From: Mallotus nudiflorus
Lineage: Eukaryota > Streptophyta > Magnoliopsida > Malpighiales > Euphorbiaceae
DNA: 64,000 nucleotides
Direction: 5' to 3'
Assembly: GCA_947683625.1 (NCBI GenBank)
Contig: CANTUR010000425.1
Span: forward strand, 434,001-498,000
The position numbers were made by a program, and so were the translations under genes. Below, in pieces: positions 1 through 10,803 of this stretch; position 1 is the stretch's first letter, and each line of letters opens with the position of its first letter. The notes under the pieces were generated by a model. That model was not told where the DNA came from and searched no databases. It saw only the letters and a list, made by a program, of their open reading frames with translations.

Positions 1-1591
1 CTACAAGCTTCAAGCGCCTTTTTCTTTCTCTGCTCATCAATATGCCACTGTAAGAGTTGACGCAGCTTCTCACTTCCTGGACCTAGTGAGAGATGATTTA
101 TTGGAGTCATGCCCTCCTGGAAATACAAGGTTATACAAATTATCAGCAGTCCATAACAATTTAAATTAAGATAAAATGGAATAGTTATAGTCATTAAATG
201 CTAAAGTACATTATCCTTAGCACTGCAATCAGCATTATACTCGAGCAATGTCTTGACAGTTGAAAAATCATCTGATCTGATTGAGTACCATACAGCAAGG
301 TGTAATGGTGTCATTCCATTCTGCATAAACAAGACCAAAATGTAAAAGCAGTTTAAATTAGAGAAGGGAACTTCCACACTTGTGAGTGTTACTTGGAAAG
401 CAAAAAAAAAATTGAAAGAAAAAGAGTCTAGTGAAGGTACATTTGCTTTAGCTTCAACAAAAGCACCATGAGCAAGAAGTAACCGTGCAGCTTCATTGCA
501 TCCATTCTTTGCTGCCATATGTAGAGGAGTTTCTCCATACTGCTTAGTTCATATAAGCACTCAGGTTTAGATCAGATAAGTCTATCAAGAAAAACTTACA
601 GACCATCCACATAAATATAAAACATTCAATGCCAAATAACTGAATAATATTTACCATATTCTTGGCTTCCAATTCAACCTTCTCTGGTCCTTGCCAATCA
701 AGCAGGAACTTAACTATCTCAGCTCTGTTGTTACCAGCAGAAACATGAAGTGGAGTCTGTGCCATCTGAAGTAAAAACAAATGATATTAAAACATGTGTA
801 GGGAAAGAAGCAACTCAATTGGAAGATGCACCCTTTACACACAAACTTATCCTAAATATACAGAGCCCTCTATGTGAAATGCAATTAAAACAAACGTCAG
901 AGAAATGAAGTGCCTAAGCCTCCATAACTTATGCGAATTTACCCATCCCTAACCAATCGTGTTCATAATAGATCTAGCATTCCTCTATGACGAAGCTGAA
1001 ACCTGTAAAAGTTCTCAATTGTTTCTTCTTGGAAATCTAAATCCAGCTATACCCTAGCAAAATAAACATACGAGGAAAGGAAAAGAAAAACTGAAACAGC
1101 AAATCATTGGCATTAATTTCAATTTCAGGATTAAAAAAAAAAAAAAAACTGAACACAAGATGCAGACCATCAAAATTGAGCATAAACTGGTTATAATTAA
1201 AGTACAATCTTCGACCAAAAAAAATTAAAGTACAATCAAACAGTAAAGAGGTGTAACATGCAATGAAATGCGTCCAAACTCAGAATTGACGAATCAAACC
1301 AAAATTGACAAAAAAACCAGGAACCCATCAACCAAAATTCAATAAAAATCTCAAAAGATCCCCCTTTTTCAGAGTCTATTCCTAAAAAAAATAAATTAAA
1401 AAAATGGTGAAACCAAATTCCATTTTCAAGAAAAGGGACCTTACAACAGGGTTTCTTTCATTAAGAATAGAAGGATTGGCACGGAGTAGCTTCTGAAAGG
1501 CAACGAAATCACCAGACAAGGCAAAGCCATGAATGGTGGTGAACTGTTTAGAAGATCTGGACCGCTGATCGTAGTGGGTAGCCTCCATCAT
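1..1591 (-). CDS. Ankyrin-repeat AAA ATPase (CbxX/CfqX-like), 5' part, five exons, runs off the left edge
   Basis: Exons on the minus strand, all with GT-AG borders: 1591-1445, 765-655, 539-441, 320-210 and 116-1 (cut by the window edge). Their lengths (147, 111, 99, 111 nt) are whole codons, so every intron is phase 0. The product opens with MMEATHYDQRSRSSKQFTTI and gives tandem ankyrin units, with the signatures TPLHVSA, TPLHMAAKNG and TPLHLAVW, one unit per exon. The last visible stretch (GMTPINHL, then a basic helix with EQRKKKALEA) is the linker that precedes the AAA domain in Arabidopsis At3g24530, which is recalled as the closest match; the Walker motifs would lie left of position 1. 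The family pairs N-terminal ankyrin repeats with a CbbX-type ATPase; its cellular role is poorly known. The start is the first of two adjacent ATGs (1591 and 1588). No defect is visible. Confidence 0.9.
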
Positions 1592-1857
1592 CAGTTTATA
1601 TATATGGGTTGTCCTTTATCAATATATATATACATATATATGGGTTGTTTGGAGGGTGGCTTCTTTCTCTCCCGGTGAAGGGAGAGACAGAGAGAAATAA
1701 AGAAAGAAAGGAGTGGAAATGGAGGGACGAGTTTTTGTTCTGTGCTGTCTCTTTGGATTTGGCGGTCACTTTTTCGTTTTATTTATATATTTTGCTGAAA
1801 TGCAAAATCTTCGTTTTCAGAGAAAGTTCTTCCACCGCTTTCTCGCCTATTAAAAAA
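1592..1857 (-). promoter_or_regulatory. Likely 5' UTR and proximal promoter of the ankyrin/AAA gene
   Basis: Directly upstream of the start codon lie two TATATA-rich blocks (about 1596-1604 and 1616-1642). Beyond them, 1675-1725 is strongly polypyrimidine on the minus strand, a common feature of plant leaders. The MITE-like repeat begins at about 1858, so the promoter is short or extends into repeats. No transcription start can be fixed from the sequence. Confidence 0.4.
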
Positions 1858-1967
1858 AAAAAGTGCAAATGCCCTAATATTTTTACCTAGTCACATATCA
1901 ATTATTAATATTTTTAGAAATTTAAATATATTTTTAATATTATAAAATTGAACCATATAAACACTTT
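1858..1967. mobile_element. Left half of a palindromic MITE-like element split by Tat A
   Basis: The stretch starting GTGCAAATGCCCTAATAT matches one arm of the self-complementary repeat at 42150-42420. It stops abruptly at ACACTTT, where the Tat A LTR begins. The other half resumes at 40668 with ACTTTATATAACG. ACTTT (1963-1967 and 40668-40672) is therefore the probable 5-bp target duplication of the insertion. Confidence 0.7.
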
Positions 1968-2864
1968 CGTAAGCGGCAGTTTTAATTGTACGTTCAAGTG
2001 TTGATAATCACAGCACTATATGAGCTCAAAACTCACTATAAAATATAGGGTTTAAGATTTAAATGGAGATAGAGTAACCATCCGGATAAAATTTGTGACA
2101 CACTGTATAACAACTAGATTCTATAGAGGTTTTCAAAAGCAGTTATTAGATATCGGATTTAGAAACTGGATATGAGCTTTTGAAATGTTCACCCAACCTT
2201 ACGGTTGGCCTCCGTTTGTATTCCGTATTTTATTACTTTTGATTATTAAATTATTTCCTTATTAACATGCTAATTGTGATTAGTTTCCAATTTTAGATTT
2301 TATTCCAAGTTTACACATTAGTCTCATTTTATGCTTATGCCCCGACATTGAATCACAAATAAAATAATAACATATAAAAAAATAATAATAATTTACAACC
2401 ATACATTCCAAATAAAAAGAAAGAGGGATTAAGGATTACAATTTTTAGTGTAAATAAATGAAAAAATACTGAAAATAAACCATATATAAACCAAAAAATA
2501 AACCGAAAATAAACAAATTAATTATACAAACCAAAACTCTCAAAAACTAATCAATACAATAATCATCTAGTAATTAAAATCACCAAATAATTCCTATAAC
2601 AAATACGAGTTAGCTCTATCTCACAAAAAAACAACAATATTTACAAATCATATACAAGTAATATTCACAAAATAAAATAAAAATAAATTCACAAAATAGT
2701 CTACAAAATAACACAATAGTATAACATTAAAAATAATACCAAATAACACAATAATCATGCATAAAATAAGGAGATATAACAAATTAAACATGAAAATTAC
2801 GCCGAATATACAAGATAAGAATTGAAAATTGAGGCAGAAACATGCAGAATTCTGGCAACATCTC

Positions 2865-2888
2865 GTCGCCTCATCACGAAGAGGCGAC
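2865..2888. repeat. Inverted repeat GTCGCCTC/GAGGCGAC in Tat A 3' LTR
   Basis: Perfect 8-bp arms (2865-2872 and 2881-2888) around an 8-nt centre. It belongs to the GAGGCG palindrome family found at five or more places in Tat A. The matching site in the 5' LTR (about 39645-39690) is decayed. Confidence 0.8.
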
Positions 2889-3572
2889 GTCTCAGAAACA
2901 ATCTACATTTCTTAAATCCTAATAAACTCAATGATCATGCAAATAAATAAGAAATAAATGCAAATATACAAATGTCAACAATCAATATTCAGTGTTTCAT
3001 GCAATCATGCTTTCTCATGACCTTAAATAAGTAATATAGCTCAAGAAAACACACAAAATAGCAACAAATCAAAACTTTTAATGAAGATAAAGAACTTAAA
3101 GCTTAAAAATAGGGAGACTCACTGACTTGAACGAGGTGATGCTCTTAACTAAGCCCTCAGAGCTTGGTTGATGGGTTAATGGCTTTGAATGCAAGAAGAT
3201 CTCTTCCTCTTCTCAAGAGAGTCTGATCCTCTAAGCTTCCAAGTCTCTTCCTTCTTATTGTTTTTTCTTATTCTTTCTTTCTCTCTTCTTTTTTCTTTTT
3301 CTTTTTCTTCCCCTCCCTATCCTTTTTTAAACCCTTTTTCCAGGTTGCCAATCCCCCTCTCTCATGCCCCCACATCCTCCTTTAAAGCCTCTCACCCTCT
3401 CCCTTTTTTAATTTCCCAAAAACCCATTCTCACCCTCTCCCCTTGCCTTTTTTCATTTCCTAGGCTCTTTCCCCTGCTTTTTCTTTCTTTTTAAGTAAAA
3501 AATGACCAACTCTTCAGCAGGTGAGCCTCCAACCACTACCATTAATGGAATTTAATGCTACAAAGACTAGGT

Positions 3573-3632
3573 GTGAAGAGTCACCGCCTCTTCAATGAGG
3601 CATCGGTGAGGGTGAAGAGGCGACGCCTCTTC
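3573..3632. repeat. GAAGAGGCG palindrome pair in Tat A 3' LTR
   Basis: 3614-3632 is a perfect palindrome, GAAGAGGCGACGCCTCTTC, with 9-bp arms around a single A. A degenerate copy lies at 3573-3591. The 5' LTR keeps the perfect copy at 40435-40453. Confidence 0.85.
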
Positions 3633-3832
3633 GTTAAGGCGATTGCTTCTTTGCCTGGGCTAGGTCAGGGCTTTTTAGGCTTAGAAGCAATGGGCTTAGG
3701 CTTGGGCTTGGCTTAGTGTTTTGGGCTTTCCGAGTCGATTTAGAGAAGTCTCAGGCTCTCCTTGCATTCAAAACTTGAACTTTCTCATCATTGAGCTTTT
3801 GTTACAGGCCGATCAAACTGATAGTGTCCGCA

Positions 3833-5450
3833 GTTTACCCCTTTGGTTTTTTAAAAAATTGAATCTTCTGAAAATAACTTTTTTGAAAAAATGACATGCA
3901 AATCAAATAATAAAAAGTAAAAATGACATACCTAACTTATGAGCTTCACTCGAGCCGTCAGCCTCTGGAATTCAAACCCATAGGTTAAACTTCACCTTTG
4001 AAATATGACCGTGATCCTTGGGTTTTTCTAGCCCGATCAGTCACTCATTAATAAATTTATCGTGAATCTCAAGCATGGCCCAATCTTCACTCAGTAAAGA
4101 TAGAAAAAAATATAGCCGTAATCCTCAAGTTAAGCTAACTTGATCAGCTACTCATTATAAATTCGGCATGATTTCTAAGTTTTCCTAGCTCGAGAAGTCA
4201 CTCAATAGAAGAAATGAAACGTAATCATATTCCTCAGGTTTTCTTGGACTGATCAGTTACTCATTATAGTTTGGCGTGAATCTTGAGCATGGCCCAATCT
4301 CCACTCGGTAAAAAGAGATAAAATGTAATCATGTTCCTCAGGTTTTCCTGGCCTGATTAGTTACTCATTATAGTTTAGCATAAAACCTAAGTTTTCCTAG
4401 CCTAAGAGTTACTCAGTAGAAGAAGAATGCACTCTAAGGATTTAAACCCAACCAGACACCTCTTGAGATGCACACTTCGAGGATTCAAACTCGACCAAAT
4501 GCTTGTTCTCCTGTGCACTTCGGGAATTTAAACCTGACCAGAGCTTATTCTTTCACGCACTTCGAGGATTCAAACCCAATCAGACACTTGTTCTTCTGTG
4601 CACTTTAGGGATTCAAACTAGACCAGATGCTTGTTCTTTCATGCACTTTAGGGATTCAAACCCAACTAGATGCTTATTCTTCTACGCACTTCAGGGATTC
4701 AAACCGACTAGATGCTTGTTCTTCCGCACACTTCGATCAGAATTTCTTATCCAAAAAATGATTCTGGGATATACCCAACCAATAATGAAAAAATTCTCAT
4801 CCACAAATTGAATTGGGATTTTTTTTTTACAGGCCATGGGCCATTCTATACTTTATTTCACTAAATGGGCCTCACACTCTGCTCCTTATATTCTTTTCTT
4901 TCAATTTTTCTCTCCTGCCCTAATCATATAAATTCTCACTTCTTGAATTCTCTTTCCTTTTCCTTATTTCTCTCTTTTCTTTTTTCCTCTCATTCTCCAT
5001 ATTTTCTAACATGGACGTCGCATGAACCTCATATTTAATCATGTGGGACCTAGTGGCACCTATGGTTCATCCCTCTCAGAGTTTCAATGCATCCCCTATT
5101 CACAGACATGCAATCCCACATTTGCAGCCTGGCTACCGAAGAGGCTAATACCCAATTTCTTTAATTTTTCCTACGAATATCATTAAATAGCATTGGGTTA
5201 CTATTCATAGATGCATATTTATCAATTTAACTAAAAAAATTAAATTTTATTAATTAAAAATTAAAATTTTGAATCACACTATCAGATTGCCGACATGAAG
5301 AGGCGTCGCCTCTATATTAGGAAGCGATGCCTCATCATTGAGGCAATCTCTTATTCGATAGAGGCACTCACTTCAATGACAAGATTCAGTAAAAATATAA
5401 AAATCTATTACACAAAATGATAATTCTACTCTATGTTTTTACTCCCTTAG
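3833..5450. repeat. Tat A 3' UTR with two tandem-repeat blocks
   Basis: Between the 3' LTR and the PMD-like antisense gene. Block 1 (about 3998-4428) has four diverged units of roughly 104 bp, each with the CTGATCAGTTACTCATTATA theme and alternating GGCCCAATC and TTTTCCTAGC halves. Block 2 (about 4430-4737) has about seven units of 42-44 bp with the theme TGCACTTCAGGGATTCAAAC. An open frame at 4503-4811 only reflects this periodicity. Rapidly changing tandem repeats in this position are known for Tat/Ogre elements and can seed satellites. 4740-5280 holds a pyrimidine-rich stretch and no recognised gene; 5297-5350 holds the palindrome listed separately. Confidence 0.7.
5297..5314. promoter_or_regulatory. 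GAGGCG palindrome upstream of the Tat A PMD-like antisense gene
   Basis: AGAGGCG-T-CGCCTCT (5299-5313) is a perfect inverted repeat with a one-base centre. It is followed by related half-sites (AGCGATGCCTCATC, TTGAGGCAATCTC) up to about 5370. It lies about 140 bp upstream of the open frame that starts at 5451. The same sequence family lies upstream of the other antisense gene of this element and in its LTRs. A role in transcription or protein binding is inference. Confidence 0.6.
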
Positions 5451-7500
5451 CTTGATGCCCACACCCTCAAGGGTGCTGGGAACTTTAGTGGTGTATGCAT
5501 TTGGTATGATGAGCTTTCTAAGGTAGTGCAAACTTGGATTTATGATACCAGCTTATTTAACTTTATCCTAGCACTCCCAGCACAGCAAGGGCATACAAAC
5601 TATCAGCCCTTACATGCCCTGATGGAGAGGTGGTCTGACACCACCTACACATTTCATCTTCCCTTTAGGGAATTCACCCTAGACCCGGTGGCCTTTGCCA
5701 CAGTCACTGGTGTCACTTGTGCTGGGGATTCTGTTCCTTTTAATGCTAGTCTCCACCAGTTATCTCCTGACCATCTTGCTTTCATTAAGCGTCTGCTTGG
5801 TATGGTCCCAAACATGAAGGGAACCCATAAAATGAAGCTCAATTCAATTAGGAGCTTATACACCTACACTAGAGTTAAGGCAGCCACTACACCCCTACAA
5901 ATCGATCAAATGGTGTGTGTTTTCCTTGTCTACCTGCTTGGTACTATGCTTTTCACAGATATAGCCAACTCTGTGGATTTGAGCTTCTTGATGCCTCTGA
6001 GGGACCTAGATTTAGTAGTGACCTATGACTAGGGTAGTTGTGCCTTAGCTTACCTTTATAGGAGCATAGATTAGTTAATACGCGGAGCTAGGCGACTATA
6101 TGATTTCCAGCACGTCATACTAGTATTTTCCTTCCTCTTTGACCTTTATATTCCATCTTAAATATTATTATCTGATTTTACTAATAACCCTTTGCTTCTT
6201 CAGTAGGACTGGGCTCTAGAGCTAGAGTTAATAGTGGAGATTACCAAGGTCTATGATACACCATTCCTTGTGATGGCGAGGTAGGTCCTAGCCAGGCTTA
6301 GAGGAGGCCTGTGGCTCATGTTCATGTCCACCGCAAGCAACTGAACATGTTCACTTATGACGAGGTAGGTACATGCAAACGTAATTAGAATTAGCAATAA
6401 ATTTATTAATCAAATTCATCCACTTACTTATTTATTCTTGCAGCTATGTCCAGACTTATGGGGCCCTTAGGCAGGGTGGACACAGGCTATGATTTGCTTT
6501 ATCCCTTTATCTAGGAAGAGAGTTTTACTTAGAGGCCCTGATTGCAAGGTTTGGTTCCTCAAAGAGAGGATACATTAGTGGTGGACAAGCACCCGAGTGA
6601 GGCGACCACCTTTTGCTCCTCCCTGACCTATCTTCTAGGCGTATGAGTTAAAGGGAGATGAGCTCGATCATGCCCTATAGGGAGAAGATGTTGCAAACTA
6701 TTACAAGCAAAGAAATTCCCACTACGTGGACTTGGCACGGGCACATCTTTTACAGCAGGTGCCTCTTCCTGTACTTGCACTTCAGGTGAGCATGCAATAT
6801 TTTATTTCACTTATTTTATATTTACTTACAAATGTTGTTCTTTAACTTATGTTTTTCCTTTTAGGTAGCTACTAAGGCACCTACACCTCGCCTTAGGCCC
6901 TCTGCACATGAGAGGCCTCATTAGTGTCCCTGCATCATTCCTAGCAATGAGGGTTCTTCTTCTAGGGTGCCCTCCTCTATGGATCCTTCTAGTTCTCGAT
7001 CTTAGGTAGTGGTTGGCAGACTCATTGCTACTCCTGATATACTGACTCATTGTTGGATGCCCTCTGGTGAGCTCTCTCATCAATTTCTGACGTTGGATAT
7101 GACCCTAGAGCCCACATTCTTCCCAAAGGCTACTACTCATTTAAGTTTCCTCCCTTAGGTCTTACTTAACACATGGTCAGTTCTAATATTATCAATGGAA
7201 TAGGTACCTCGAGATCAAGGGGAGTATATGTATAAGGTGATCAAGGCCCACAAGGACTTCCTGATGCAAGTGACGCAATAATGGAAGGTAACACAAAATA
7301 TGCTTTGATAGGATCGAGATGAGGCCAGCCATACTAAGATCACTGCTCCTGAGCGCCAGCTTATCTCTCTTCAGTTCGAGGGTGATGAGGAGGAGGAGGC
7401 AGCTGATGAGGAGTTTGGGGATAGTAGTGACGATGATGGGACTGACCCTACTAATGCTTCTACAGATGAGCCAGCTGATGAGTCTGAGAGCGATGAGTAA
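5451..7500 (+). pseudogene. PMD-like antisense gene of Tat A, with acidic C-terminal tail
   Basis: It reads opposite to the Tat A gag-pol. The first exon frame (5451 to about 6110) encodes an N-terminal region with FREFTLDPVAFATVTGVTC, later LMPLRDLDL, then D-stop-GSCALAYLY. This resembles the plant mobile domain (aminotransferase-like) signature LxxLxxVxxYxWGxAxLAxLY. The stop at 6030-6032 replaces the W that the Tat B copy keeps. Further exons follow after probable introns (one near 6120-6205; 6365-6443 is flanked by GTAGGT and TTGCAG). The C-terminal exon reads VPRDQGEYMYKVIKAHKDF and ends in an acidic tail (GDEEEEAADEEFGDSSDDD) with stop 7498-7500. No ATG opens the first frame; it follows a stop at 5448. 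The function is unknown. PMD proteins occur both as host genes and inside transposable elements. Confidence 0.7.
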
Positions 7501-7791
7501 AGAGTACCCTCTGGAGATTTTTACTAGCATATGGGTGTTATGTATAGAAACATTTTATACTTTGCACTATTACCCTCTTATTGTCTGAGTTGATTCTTAT
7601 TTATGCTTTCATATTCTGCACTATATGGATGGGAATTATGACTTTTAAACTCAATTTTTTGTAAAATTCTGAATGAATGGAGGCATTTTTATTTCTGAAA
7701 TATTATGTTCCAACTTTACATGTATAACCCCAATAATTTCCAGCGATACAAAGATCCACTCTGCTTTGTCATAGGGGCATCACTTCTATGT

Positions 7792-7819
7792 GAAGAGGCG
7801 ATGAATAATTCGCCTCTTC
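7792..7819. promoter_or_regulatory. GAAGAGGCGA/TCGCCTCTTC inverted repeat upstream of the Tat A DUF7745-like gene
   Basis: Perfect 10-bp arms at 7792-7801 and 7810-7819, separated by 8 nt. Half-sites follow (AGGCGTCGC, AGAAGCGATC) up to about 7850. It lies between the two antisense genes, about 150 bp before the second one. Confidence 0.7.
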
Positions 7820-7972
7820 TTATAAAGGCGTCGCTTGAACGTAGAAGCGATCACCTCCACAAGCTTGTCCCGCAACTATAAAACTCCTCAAATCTTCTTT
7901 AAAATCCCTAATTTCTCCATCTCGCCACTTCCTTTTATTATCCTCTCCCAGGCAGCATTCTAATCCCCAACG

Positions 7973-9203
7973 ATGAATGAGAGAAGCTTGAAATAGTTAT
8001 AACCAATTCTAAAAAGTCTAAATGGCGAATCATGGGCTAGAATAGAGTCATTTCACCTATCCGCCTTTTGATCTTTGCATGCTAGGAAGATCAATTGCCC
8101 ACTTTTCCATATTCTTACTCAATTTTGGGATCCTCAAAGACATGTCTTTCAGTTTAATATAGTGGAGATTTGCCTCCTGCCAAAGGAATTTAAAGCTATC
8201 TTGGGCTCTCATATAGATTATGCTCAACATATCATCATTCCTTCAGTCGTAACCCCGGATTTGCACACCATTAAATATCAAATGGCAAGGTTATTTAACA
8301 TGTCCCCTCAATCCTCTCTCTGCCATATTTTTGGTAATGAAATCCTGATGAACCTTTTTATGGAAACTATAGTGACTGTAGATAACAACGAGGTTCCTCA
8401 GCCTCGAATGATAGCACTTTACCTGAATGTTCAATTCTTATTAATCTCCCCTTTTGGCGACGGTGACCCAAAGATCCTTCATGTTCTAGACCAAGTGGAG
8501 AGTGGACTGAACCCTTTCCCTCTTATTCTGGCTGAGACTATCATCAGGCTCGATAACTTCTTTGAGACTAGGCAATTCCCAAGGAGTCCCTTTCTGCTAG
8601 AGGTGAGTCTCTTCTTCCTCTTATCATCTTCTGTTTTCCATTATTCTTACCCATTTGTCATTTCTACAGGCTTGGTTGCAAGAGAAATTAAGGTTGCTCG
8701 AACTACCCAAAGACATTGCTCACTACAAGGCCAAACATTGTCGTACTAGAAGACTTCAACCTATCTTAGAAGATACTCACAACTGATTGTCCATATTCCC
8801 TAATACTCTGATTCAGTGGAAGTGCCCATAGTGGAGACTGTAGCATGTGACCCTTCAATCCTATACCTACTGTGTTCCCCTAGCCAGCCTCCATTTCACA
8901 GCCTTCTACAATTTGGCTCAGCTTTGTAGGCAATATGGGCAGAAACAGCTAATTGTGGAACTAGTGCATGAGCTTGAACCAGGGCCTCTTTCTTAAAACT
9001 TTTTGGACAACCTAGTTGCTACTTGGCCTCATAGAATCATCCAGAGGTTCATCGACTACAGTGGAGATCAGTCTACCGATGACTAGTACAAGGCATGGAT
9101 TCAATTACAACATATAGAAAATGATGAATTTATAAGAAATAGAAGGGCAATGGCATTACAGGCATCGAGTGCTCAGGAGAGTCAAAAGAGAAGCAAACGA
9201 TAA
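7973..9203 (+). pseudogene. DUF7745-like antisense gene of Tat A, with one visible intron
   Basis: An ATG at 7973 is soon followed by a stop, so the start is uncertain. The clear frame runs from about 8075: FHILTQFWDPQRHVFQFN, VQFLLISPFGDGDPKI, then NPFPLILAETIIRLDNF. This matches the general plan of plant DUF7745 proteins (a WDP/WNP motif, an IYGLV..P..GHVDEAV-like segment, then PVPAILAET) as recalled. A 67-nt intron (8603-8669, GTGAGT to TACAG) precedes AWLQEKLRLLEL. The frame then continues with stops to SAQESQKRSKR and a stop at 9201-9203. The Tat B copy has an intron at the same place and a similarly basic C-terminus. The product has no known role. It reads opposite to gag-pol and is broken by at least five stops. 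Confidence 0.65.
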
Positions 9204-9587
9204 TAGATAGTTTATAAAATTTTGTCTTTTTATTTACTTTCTTACAGGATGGAATTTCCTTTTTAGTTAAATAATGTGTAATAAGCATTTAACACAACAT
9301 TTATAATAATAAAGGCAATCCATTCCATTTAATTTAAGCACCACGTGATTATACAATTTTGCTCTTACATATCTCTTGTTGTTAATTGGCTTGCCTTTGT
9401 AAGTTTTTCAACTAACTATTTTCTTTTTCTCTCTCTCTCTCTCCTTTTATATGTCATTTACTTTTACTTGGACCACCTTTTTAAGTTTTCAATCTAGCAT
9501 GACTTCTTTACTTTTTTCCTTTTTCTCTCTCTATCTTTTGCCTAGGCAACCTCTTCAGAGGTTTTCTTCCTATCCAGACTTTATATA

Positions 9588-10800
9588 AAGTATTTCTTAA
9601 GTTTGTCCATATTGATGGGCTCTTTGACTTCATTTCCCTCTAAGTCAGATAGAATAGCAATCCCTTTAAAAAAAAGCTTCTTCACTTGGTAGGGACCTTC
9701 CTAATTTGGCTTGAACTTCCCTCGTGGATCAGTCATGATTGGCCTAGTGAGCTTTAAGACCAAGTCACCCTCTTTGATCTTGCTTGGCTTAATCTTCTTG
9801 TTATAAGCTCGGGCTATCCTTTTTTGGTACAACTGCGAGTGATACATGGCCTTTATCCTTTTTTCATCCAACAATGTTAGTTGTGCCAATCAACTTTCTA
9901 CCCGCTAATACTCAGGGATTTTAAACTTTACTAGAACCATTAATGATTGGATTTTAACTTCAACTGGTAACACAACTTCACATCCATATACTAGAGAATA
10001 TAGAGTGGCTCATGTTGATGTTCTGGCAGTGGTTTTGTATCCCCATAATGCAAACTATAGGTAACCTGCCCAGTCTTTATAATTTTCCAATATCTTGGCC
10101 AAGATTCTTTTCACATTCTTATTTGTTGCTTTTACGGCTCCGTTCACCTATGGTCTGTAAAGGGCTAACCTATGATGCTCAATTTTGTATTCTTCCAACA
10201 GAGTGGTCGTTTCTGCCCTAAACTGAACACTATTATCAGTGATGACATGATGAGGCAACCCGTATCGACAAATTATATTCTTCTCTATGAACCTGGCCAT
10301 TTGTTTTGCCCCTACAATTATGAGTGATTCAGCTTCTACCCATTTAAAGAAATAGTCAATTGCCACTAGACTGTAACGATGACCGTTGGATGCTTTCGGC
10401 CTTACCTCTTTGATAATGTTGATTCCTCATATTGCAAATGGCTAAGGAGAGGTCAATCCTTATAACTCCATAAAAGGCAGGTGGTTCACATCACTATACA
10501 CTTGGCAGTTATGGCATTTCTTTACATACTTCACACAATCTGCCTCTATGGTTAGCCAAAAGTACCTTGATGGGTTATCTTTTTAGCAAGAACTATGCCA
10601 TTCATATGCAGCCCACATATACCCTCATGAACTACTTCCATGATTTTTTGTGCCTCACCCTTATCAACGCATCTCAGGTGCACTTTAGTTGGCATCCTTT
10701 TATACAACATCCTATTATGACTAATGAACTGCCAATATAACATCCTTAGTGACATTCTTTCTTTTCTATCAACTTCCTTAGGGAATTTCCCCATCTTAAG
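9588..10800 (-). pseudogene. Tat A integrase remnant
   Basis: Minus-strand fragments in order: a zinc-binding HHCC region with EGICGLHMNG, the catalytic core with AIDYFFKWVEAE and HHVITDN, then the C-terminal DPRGKFKPN-EGPYQV region ending near NMDKLKKYF. The first two acidic catalytic positions are visible (IDYF, TDN). The third reads VKATNKN, with K where Tat B keeps E, so the enzyme would be inactive. Several in-frame stops are present. Integrase inserts the cDNA into chromosomal DNA. Confidence 0.85.
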
Positions 10801-10803
10801 ATA

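Larger units (their letters stand above)
1968..3832 (-). repeat. Tat A 3' LTR (about 1.87 kb)
   Basis: It is collinear with 38750-40667 over its whole length in the same orientation, with many transitions and small indels. On the minus strand it starts TGCGGACACT and ends near CTGCCGCTTACG. The purine-rich stretch AAAGGGGTAAAC (minus strand, about 3836-3850) just outside the start fits a polypurine tract. The LTR holds two inverted-repeat clusters (2865-2888 and 3573-3632). The open plus-strand frame at 3189-3494 is a pyrimidine tract, not a gene. Confidence 0.85.

Noticed and set aside
3189..3494. Leu/Phe/Ser-rich membrane protein in the Tat A LTR
   Set aside because: A pyrimidine tract inside an LTR; the other LTR copy does not keep the frame.
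4503..4811. Repetitive Phe/Arg-rich protein
   Set aside because: Explained by the 42-44-bp tandem repeat, and unit lengths are not multiples of three.
7319..7588. Leu/Arg-rich frame near the end of the Tat A PMD-like gene
   Set aside because: Shadow frame; the neighbouring frame gives the acidic tail that is conserved in the copy at 63356-64000. The same applies to 63331-63603.
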